In this document: positions 58,258 to 64,000 of the stretch, one piece after another
How the letters are laid out: each line of letters opens with the position of its first letter
How positions within the stretch are numbered: position 1 is the first letter of the stretch
Origin: Cyanobacteria bacterium RU_5_0
GTDB lineage: Bacteria; Cyanobacteriota; Cyanobacteriia; Elainellales; Elainellaceae
Direction: 5' to 3'
DNA length: 64,000 nt
NCBI GenBank assembly: GCA_012033255.1
Contig: JAAUSF010000009.1
Span: 1 to 64,000, forward strand
Notes under the pieces: model-generated
Told to the model about the DNA's origin: nothing
Seen by the model: only the letters and a program-made list of their open reading frames with translations
Database searches by the model: none
Translations under genes and position numbers: made by a program

Positions 58258-59673
58258 TTAGTCGCAATCCGATATCAGTAATTGTTTGAGTTGCGTATAG
58301 TTTATCTTCCCTTGAGCATTTCGAGGCAATTGTTCCATCACAATCCAGTGTTTAGGACATTTGAATTTGCTCAATCGATCGACTAAGCTCAGGCGCAATT
58401 CTGAAACTGAAATTTTTGCATTCGCAGGGATATAAACAGCAGTTACGACTTCACCCCACTCGCGATCGGGGATTCCTAAAACGCAAACATCTCGGATTAA
58501 TCCAGTCGATCGAATGGCGGCTTCTACCTCTGCGGGAAACACGTTTTCGCCTCCCGTAATAATCTTGTGGCTATTCCGACCAACAATATGCAAATAGCCT
58601 TCTGCGTCAAAAAATCCCAGATCATCGGTAGTGAAAATACCCGAAGGATTGAAGGATTCAGGATAATAGCCCAATGCAAGAGAAGCGGCTTTGATGGCGA
58701 TCGTGCCGATTAAATCAGATTGAACCGTTGGATTGTCGAGGTTACGAATCATCACTTCCGCATGGGGCAAAACCTGTCCACAGCCTGTTTGTCCTCGTAA
58801 GAAATCCTCTGGCTTGAGCGTGACAATTTGAGAGGCAGTTTCCGTCATGCCATAGGTAGGAGCCAGTCGAATTCGATGATTTCTGGCAGTTTCTAGTAGC
58901 TCATCCCAGGCTGGCGCACCTCCCAATAAAACCGTGTGAAATCGAGCAAGCCAATCGATCGATCCTGGAGTTTGCAATAACCGTTGTAATTGCGTCGGAA
59001 CAAGAGATAGAAAAAACTCAGCCGGATCGAACTCATCTACGCCAGTCTCTAACGCCTTAGACGAGAGAACCGCCAATTTCCCCCCCGACAGAAACGATCG
59101 CATGAACTGCATCAACCCACTGACATGATAGAGCGGCAACACGCAGCAAGAATGAACGCGATCGACCTGAAAATAGGCTCTAAACCCTTCAACTGATGCG
59201 GTTAATGTTTCCCAGGTGTGAATGGCGAAGCGAATCTGACCGGATGATCCGCCTGTGGGAATCATAATCCAGTTGGAGGGAAAAGATAAAGATCCCCCTA
59301 AATCCCCCTTAGGAAGGGAGACTTTGAACGAGTTAGGGTGTCCGGTGTGAAGAGGGGTTAGGAGGGACGCTCGATCGCTTCTCCAGATGACATCAGGTGT
59401 GACTCGATCGAACACTTGCTGCCACTCGGTTTCAGTCCATTGTGGATTTCCTAGAAAAACGGGACAGTCAGCAGAGCAAGCCGCCACAAAACTCGCTAGA
59501 AACACTAACAGATCAGGCTCAGCCAGCAGAACGATCGGTTGCAGATTTGCCTGTTTGAGTTGGTGGAGTTGATAAACTCTTTCGGTTGCCAGGTCAGCTA
59601 GTTTTTGCGCTTCAAGCCCGATTAACCAGTTGGTGGCGAGGCGCTGTTGGAGATGGGTCAGAGGCTCTGCCAT
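58258..59673 (-). CDS. menE: o-Succinylbenzoate-CoA ligase MenE
   Basis: The 471-residue acyl-CoA ligase acts in phylloquinone/menaquinone synthesis; phylloquinone is the photosystem I A1 cofactor. Its motifs are the P-loop MIPTGGSSGQIRFA, APTYGMTETAS, TTDDLGFFD, GRNSHKIITGGENVFPAEVE and the catalytic Lys in NAQGKINYTQL. The start overlaps the end of menC by 16 bases, so the pair is translationally coupled. The P-loop lacks the usual Lys but retains Ser/Gly. Confidence 0.92.
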   Translation of the reverse strand: MAEPLTHLQQRLATNWLIGLEAQKLADLATERVYQLHQLKQANLQPIVLLAEPDLLVFLASFVAACSADCPVFLGNPQWTETEWQQVFDRVTPDVIWRSDRASLLTPLHTGHPNSFKVSLPKGDLGGSLSFPSNWIMIPTGGSSGQIRFAIHTWETLTASVEGFRAYFQVDRVHSCCVLPLYHVSGLMQFMRSFLSGGKLAVLSSKALETGVDEFDPAEFFLSLVPTQLQRLLQTPGSIDWLARFHTVLLGGAPAWDELLETARNHRIRLAPTYGMTETASQIVTLKPEDFLRGQTGCGQVLPHAEVMIRNLDNPTVQSDLIGTIAIKAASLALGYYPESFNPSGIFTTDDLGFFDAEGYLHIVGRNSHKIITGGENVFPAEVEAAIRSTGLIRDVCVLGIPDREWGEVVTAVYIPANAKISVSELRLSLVDRLSKFKCPKHWIVMEQLPRNAQGKINYTQLKQLLISDCD

Positions 59674-60626
59674 AATCGATCGAAGTCGGAATGATCAAGG
59701 TCAGCGTCATCGAACCAATGGTCAACGCCAAAGCCGATCGCTCTGGGTGAAACGGGAAGTGACGCAATCAAGTAGTGTTGGATAAAGTGCCCAGCCACCG
59801 CCGTTTCAAAGGCAGACGACCAAACCACATCGACCTCATGCGATCGGCAAAATTCGCGCAGACGGGCAGGAGAACCGGCGATCGCGGCTTTAATTACAAA
59901 AATTCCGCGCCAACCCTGGTTGTAGCAGGCTTCCATGTCATCGGTGGTGGCAACGGATTCGTCCAGGGCGATCGGCACAGGATACTGTTCGCTCAGCTTC
60001 AACATGAGGTCAAACTGTTCGGGTGGGAGAGGTTGCTCTAAAAACTCTACCGTGTTGTGGGGATCGCACACTCGCAGCCACTCACAGGTTTGTTGCCAAT
60101 CGAATCCACCATTCGCATCAAGTCGTAACCGCGCTTCAGAGGGTAAGGCTGTGATTAGCTGTTCAAATAGACTGAGTTCTTGGGCGATCGCATCGACACC
60201 AATTTTCCATTTGAATGTTCGTGCCCCGTTCTCCCAAAGCTTCTGCCACGCCTGCAATGCGAGTGAGCCTGTAGGCAGGAGGGCGCTGTAGGTTGATGGA
60301 ACTAGACTATACCTCGATCGAGGTGCAGTCAGCATTTCCCAAGCCGACTCAAACCCAAATTGACAAGCAGGCATATCCGGCAATAGCACTGGGGCTGGAT
60401 TATCCGCCACTTCAGCCGGAATTTGCTGGCAATAAGCAAGGGCTTGCTCAAAACTCTCACTGCCAAATTCCTGAATCGGCGCAATTTCCCCCCAACCGAC
60501 TTGCCCCTCGGTATCAGTGATTCGCAAAATAATTCCCTTGCGGAGATACCACACCCCATGATTGGTTCGCAAAGGGGGGGTAAACGATCGCTCGTAAGGG
60601 CGAAACTCAAATTGGTAATAACCCAC
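59658..60626 (-). CDS. menC: o-Succinylbenzoate synthase MenC
   Basis: The 322-residue enolase-superfamily enzyme dehydrates SHCHC to o-succinylbenzoate. The catalytic set is in order: KWKIG with the Lys pair, metal ligands in RLDANGGF, FLEQPL and ALDESV, and the second Lys in FVIKAAIAG. It starts at GTG 60626, with a weak ribosome binding site. It is upstream of menE in the same operon. The other men genes are not in this window. Confidence 0.92.
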   Translation of the reverse strand: MGYYQFEFRPYERSFTPPLRTNHGVWYLRKGIILRITDTEGQVGWGEIAPIQEFGSESFEQALAYCQQIPAEVADNPAPVLLPDMPACQFGFESAWEMLTAPRSRYSLVPSTYSALLPTGSLALQAWQKLWENGARTFKWKIGVDAIAQELSLFEQLITALPSEARLRLDANGGFDWQQTCEWLRVCDPHNTVEFLEQPLPPEQFDLMLKLSEQYPVPIALDESVATTDDMEACYNQGWRGIFVIKAAIAGSPARLREFCRSHEVDVVWSSAFETAVAGHFIQHYLIASLPVSPRAIGFGVDHWFDDADLDHSDFDRLWQSL

Positions 60627-60641
60627 GAGAATTAAAAAGTT

Positions 60642-61205
60642 TTAAATGAATAACCAGGCAAACAAATCGCTGATCGCAAGCTGTAGCCCACTTGCAAACG
60701 ATGGTACAGGAAGTTGTGCCTCTGGTTGATCAAATACTTCTGTTTGTTGCCCAGGAAGATAAACAAATACAGTTTGCTCATCGGGGTCAATCAGCCAACC
60801 CATTTGCGTATCAAACTTCAGGCAATGAAAAATATTTTTGGTGACTCGTGTTTGGCTTTGGTCAGGCGACAGGATTTCAATGATCCAATCTGGTGCAACG
60901 GAGAATAGATTGGCAACTTGCCCCTGTTCATCACGCGGAATTGTCTGCCAACGGAACACCGCAATATCCGGTACCAGCGATCGTCCCCCAAAGGTACAGC
61001 GCAATTCAGGAAAAGCCAACGCAATTCGGTCAGGCTTCAGGACATGATTGACCGTAGATACAAATTCACCTTGAATCCGGCTATGTTTTCCCTGCGGCAT
61101 CGGTTTTTGAATAATTTGACCGTCAACATACTCGCTAGCAGGCTCAGTTTCCCGCAACTTCAAAAACTCTTCCAGAGTCAACTTTTTGACTGGCACCTGT
61201 ACCAT
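60642..61205 (-). CDS. Uma2 family (PD-(D/E)XK-like) protein
   Basis: The 187-residue protein has the family start LTLEEFLKLRETEPASEYVD, then LVPDIAVFRW and WIIEILSPDQS with the acidic active-site residues, and MGWLIDPDEQTVFVYLPG. It is compact, without the coiled-coil tail of the 39.9-kb copy. Its biological role is unknown. It lies 15 bases upstream of menC on the same strand and might be co-transcribed. Confidence 0.87.
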   Translation of the reverse strand: MVQVPVKKLTLEEFLKLRETEPASEYVDGQIIQKPMPQGKHSRIQGEFVSTVNHVLKPDRIALAFPELRCTFGGRSLVPDIAVFRWQTIPRDEQGQVANLFSVAPDWIIEILSPDQSQTRVTKNIFHCLKFDTQMGWLIDPDEQTVFVYLPGQQTEVFDQPEAQLPVPSFASGLQLAISDLFAWLFI

Positions 61206-61365
61206 TGAAAACCACCTTCACAAATTTCTTCTCAAGATCGCGCCTCGCTCACACCTCGTTCCAAGGTTCTACCCATTGATTACAACTTAAGAACTAGAAG
61301 CCGCTGTCAAGGGGGATAGGGGGATAAATCCAACTCCGGTTTTCGCCTAGACTTAGCATCACGGG

Positions 61366-61390
61366 TAGGGTGGGCACTGCCCACTCTACA
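61366..61390. repeat. Interspersed palindrome GTAGGGTGGGCA / TGCCCAC(T)CTAC
   Basis: A 12-base arm pairs with its inverse with one mismatch and a single-base loop. Related GTAGGGTGGGC sequences occur near 29657 and, inverted, near 63565, so it is a dispersed intergenic repeat. Confidence 0.65.
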
Positions 61391-61445
61391 AAATGGGTTT
61401 TCAGACAGACTTCTAAGGGCAAGTGGCAGAGCCACTAAACAAATA

Positions 61446-61466
61446 TTCCCAGATAGAATCTGGGAA
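61446..61466 (-). terminator. Perfect 9-bp hairpin downstream of the DUF3318 gene
   Basis: TTCCCAGAT (61446-61454) pairs with ATCTGGGAA (61458-61466) around a 3-base loop, 15 bases beyond the DUF3318 stop. On the minus strand it is followed by an AT-rich stretch but no long T run. The neighbouring GAACGAGAATGATA resembles a dispersed cyanobacterial repeat. Confidence 0.5.
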
Positions 61467-61480
61467 CGAGAATGATACTC

Positions 61481-62125
61481 TTAGTAAACTTCCGTGCGAG
61501 GAGCTTTAACCTGCGACTTTGCCTTCGCCGCACTCTTCTTGAGGGCATCCAATCGCGACTCAAATTTCTTGCGCTGCCGCTTCTTCGGAGTCTGTTCGAT
61601 CAAGACTTTCAGGGCGCTGCCAAGACTCTTATAGGCATTCGGTAACGTATAGCCAAACCGAGTTGCCAACGCGATCGCCTTCTCATCCGCATCGATCGCC
61701 TCTTTCAGGGTCTTCTGACCGTTGTTGCGCTGATATAACCGCCAGCCAGACACACTACACAGCGCCAGTGCTAGCAACAGCAATAAGCCATCCTGCACCC
61801 AGAGTTCACCCACCGCACCGCCCAGACCGATCGCCAGCGCCGCCATCTCCCAGCCATCTCTGGGAATCGTGTCATTCTGAATTCGAGCGACTTCATGCCA
61901 GAACAGCAGATTGCGCTGATCGAGCGCCAGTTGATCCCACTTTGCCAGATCAATCTGGATCTCCACTTGATCCTTGCCAATCTCTTCACTCGTGACAAGG
62001 GGTGGATTCACAGCAGTTGCCGCTTCGATCGTCACCCAACTTTTCAACTCCGGCGGCAATAGCGTCTTCAGCCGTCGCAATTCACTCAGATCCGATCGAG
62101 CAGTAGAAGTGGCGTAGGAGGTCAT
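61481..62125 (-). CDS. DUF3318 domain protein
   Basis: The protein has 214 residues from ATG 62125; an upstream in-frame start at 62158 is less conserved. DLSELRRLKTLLPPELKSWV, RNLLFWHEVARIQNDTIPRD and two membrane helices (MAALAIGLGGAVGELW and LLLLLALALCSVSGW) are typical of the cyanobacterial DUF3318 family. A Lys-rich helical tail follows. The function is unknown. The product is predicted to be an integral membrane protein. Confidence 0.82.
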   Translation of the reverse strand: MTSYATSTARSDLSELRRLKTLLPPELKSWVTIEAATAVNPPLVTSEEIGKDQVEIQIDLAKWDQLALDQRNLLFWHEVARIQNDTIPRDGWEMAALAIGLGGAVGELWVQDGLLLLLALALCSVSGWRLYQRNNGQKTLKEAIDADEKAIALATRFGYTLPNAYKSLGSALKVLIEQTPKKRQRKKFESRLDALKKSAAKAKSQVKAPRTEVY

Positions 62126-62313
62126 GAATTCAGCCCTGGAACACTCAATAAATAGCAATCTTGATAGGAAGTATAGCGGTCTTTGCTATCCCTTTCTCTA
62201 TCTTATCTGCGGATTTGGGATTAGGGTGATGGGTGGATAAATTAGGGTGATGGGTGGATAAGTGGATGAGATAATCAATCTGCCTTCATCCTTCATTCCT
62301 CATTCCTCATTCC

Positions 62314-63524
62314 TCAAGCAATACTGCCTCGCTTACGGGCTTCCTTGTAGGAGGTGCCGATGTTCTTCAATCCTGCTCGAATCATTTGTTGCTCCAGTAG
62401 GGCAAAGAAGCGGGCACGATCGCCCCCTCGTACTACCGCCTGATTATGGGCTTCTGCTAATGCCACCGGATAGCCATAGCCCTTTTGTACCTGCGTCAAG
62501 GTTAAACTGAGCGCCGTATTCAGCAATTCTTCATCCTGCGCCACCCAGAGCGGGAATTCAATGCGGGCAATCTCCGACCCCATATGGACATAACAGAAGC
62601 AGATCGTATGGTTGCCATAGGTTTCCAGAATTTTTGCCGAACTGCGCCAGATCGCACCTCGCTGTCCGGGTTCGAGTAGCAATCCCCATAAGGCTGTATC
62701 TCGCAGGGGCGCAAACACCTGACAGGGAGCTTGCTCAGTGGCACCCGGACAATGCGTAATACAATCGGGCGCGAGATAAGGGCAGGTGTGTAATCGAAAG
62801 AAGTTCAATGCCTCGCCACTGCGAGCCGCACTCAGATAACCCACGATCGGCACTCGGATCGATCGCAATTGCTCCCAGGCTTGCAAGATGGGGGGAAGGA
62901 TGCGATCGCGCGCCTCCCCAGGCAAGGGTTCTAGAAACCAATGAATCAGGGAACCATCCACCATCGCCAGACAGGGATGAGGGATGAGGGATGAGGGATA
63001 AGGAGATGGCGATTTGCCTTCTTCAAGGCTTGCTCCAAGTTCCGCTAATACTGCCGCTTCTGATACGGTGCGTCGATAGCCCATCCATTCTTCCGTGCGA
63101 ACGCCCCATTGACGCGAAATGTAGAGGTCTTCAGGACGATAGATGACTTCAGGGAGGCTATCTAGCAACGGATGGCGGTTCTGCCCATAATGCAATACAA
63201 CCCGTCCGACGTTGATCAGATAGCAATAGGCGATCTCATGATGGCTGGGTGCGATTTGAGAGCCGTCTGTAGCGAGAACAGTATGAATGGCAGGAGCAGG
63301 AGCCAGATCAATGCGAGTGTCGAGGGGTTCAAGAGGTTGGGCGGCTGTAAAACCAAGCCGATCGCCCCAAGCTTGCTGCCGTTCCACGAGTTCAGTCTGT
63401 CGTTCTTGTGCTTGTTTTAACAATTGCTGTGCTATCTCCAATCGCTGACGGGCGCGATCGCTTCCTGGTTCAGGTGTTGACCAATGCCCTGCATCTGACG
63501 GGCAAGTTTAATGAGGTCAAGCAT
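62314..63524 (-). CDS. NurA-domain nuclease, N-terminal frameshift and heptamer-derived insert
   Basis: The main frame (62314-63441) contains TVLATDGSQIAPSHHE with the first metal Asp, CLAMVDGSLIHWFLEP with the second, and VGYLSAARSGEAL. These are the NurA domain motifs of 5'-3' exonucleases linked to DNA-end processing. The first 27 residues (MLDLIKLARQMQGIGQHLNQ...) start at ATG 63524 in a different frame, and one missing base at about 63449-63453 (GGG run) joins them to RLEIAQQLLKQ. The insert KSPSPYPSSLIPHP comes from heptamer repeats at 62978-63005. No HerA-like helicase is adjacent. Confidence 0.82.
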
Positions 63525-63584
63525 GAAAAGAAACCCTTGTAGTCAACCGGAGGGTGAGCCATGCCCACCCTAATGCCGAAAAAT

Positions 63585-64000
63585 TTAGCTTAGACGGCTA
63601 GTCCGTTCACCTTGCTGAAGAATCTGCTCGACTTGTTGCCGCAATTCTGGACTTTGCTGCACCATCGCAAAGATCTGGTTGAATCGCTCAATTTCCAATC
63701 CTTCTTGAATGATCGCCTGCTCCATACGGCTTTCAGTGTCCTGTCGAATTTGCAAAATCTGATTATAGGCTTGGTCAAATTGCTGTTGTTCGTCAGGGGT
63801 GATCGCTGTGCTCGGTGGCGCTTCTGGTTCGCGTTGGCTTCGGAGAATTTCATTGAAGCGATCGGGAGACAATCCAGATTGCTCAAGGACTTGAATCGCT
63901 TGATTATGAGCTTCATCTTGAATCTGCTGCATCTCTCGAATTGCATTCGCAAATTTCTGCACTTCGTCAGCACTGACATCCACTTCTGGGGCTGCCTCTG
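63585..64000 (-). CDS. DUF4168 domain protein, N-terminus outside the window
   Basis: At least 138 residues are visible, continuing past the window edge (the frame is still open at 64000). Two repeats of the DUF4168 pattern appear: SADEVQKFANAIREMQQIQDE with LSPDRFNEILRS, and TPDEQQQFDQAYNQILQIRQ with LEIERFNQIFAMVQQS. Family members are usually secreted and helical with unknown function. A signal peptide would lie beyond the edge. Confidence 0.82.
   Translation of the reverse strand, partial: EAAPEVDVSADEVQKFANAIREMQQIQDEAHNQAIQVLEQSGLSPDRFNEILRSQREPEAPPSTAITPDEQQQFDQAYNQILQIRQDTESRMEQAIIQEGLEIERFNQIFAMVQQSPELRQQVEQILQQGERTSRLS

Overview
This window is cyanobacterial chromosome. It encodes a photosystem I subunit (PsaK), both sulfolipid enzymes (SqdB, SqdX), a CURT1-like thylakoid protein, two menaquinone/phylloquinone enzymes (MenC, MenE) and several families that are essentially cyanobacterial (DUF1822, DUF3153, DUF3318, DUF7219, Mo-nitro_C, Uma2). 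HIP1 octamers (GCGATCGC) are frequent, and short heptamer tandem repeats (STRR type) are scattered through it. A filamentous, Leptolyngbya/Oscillatoria-like organism would fit, but the genus cannot be read from this sequence. No rRNA, tRNA, CRISPR array or prophage was recognised.

Layout. 1-3.4 kb: the tail of an IS transposase, a TPR protein, psaK, a lipoprotein and a conserved unknown. 3.5-8.6 kb: a five-gene minus-strand nucleotide-sugar operon (rfbF, lhgO-like, SDR, rfbC-like, SAF-domain oxidoreductase). 9.3-14 kb: response regulator, YihY membrane protein, GAF histidine kinase. 14-18 kb: tmk, an M48 protease and a secreted repeat protein. 17.6-23.4 kb: a histidine-kinase-like protein whose phosphoacceptor His is missing, translationally coupled to a large FAD/Fe-S oxidoreductase; then a universal stress protein and PPK2. 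23.7-29.7 kb: MDR dehydrogenase, TerB/Mo-nitro_C protein, EamA transporter, a TonB-like protein and pnp. 30-36.5 kb: SNF2 helicase, then sqdB-sqdX. 37-44 kb: two tandem GH24 lysozymes, a rubredoxin domain with no start codon, Uma2, and a GAF-GAF-PAS adenylate cyclase. 44.6-51.8 kb: purC, bamA, lpxC, fabZ, lpxA, lpxB, an outer-membrane/lipid A cluster. 52-64 kb: CAAD protein, pyrB, a gene carrying an in-frame MITE, a sigma-like HTH remnant beside DUF1822, moaE, menC-menE, nurA and DUF4168.

Two themes stand out. First, repeats invade coding sequence. Heptamer repeats lie in frame inside the SNF2 helicase, pyrB and nurA and form the N-terminus of lpxB, and a 114-bp MITE adds exactly 38 residues to a small unknown protein. 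Second, indels break several genes that should be intact (purC, lpxB, pyrB, nurA and the FAD/Fe-S oxidase). Because most of these are housekeeping genes and single missing bases usually restore the frame, base-calling errors in the assembly are the simplest explanation. Real decay is more likely for the Uma2 remnant at 57.1 kb and the HTH remnant at 54.6 kb.
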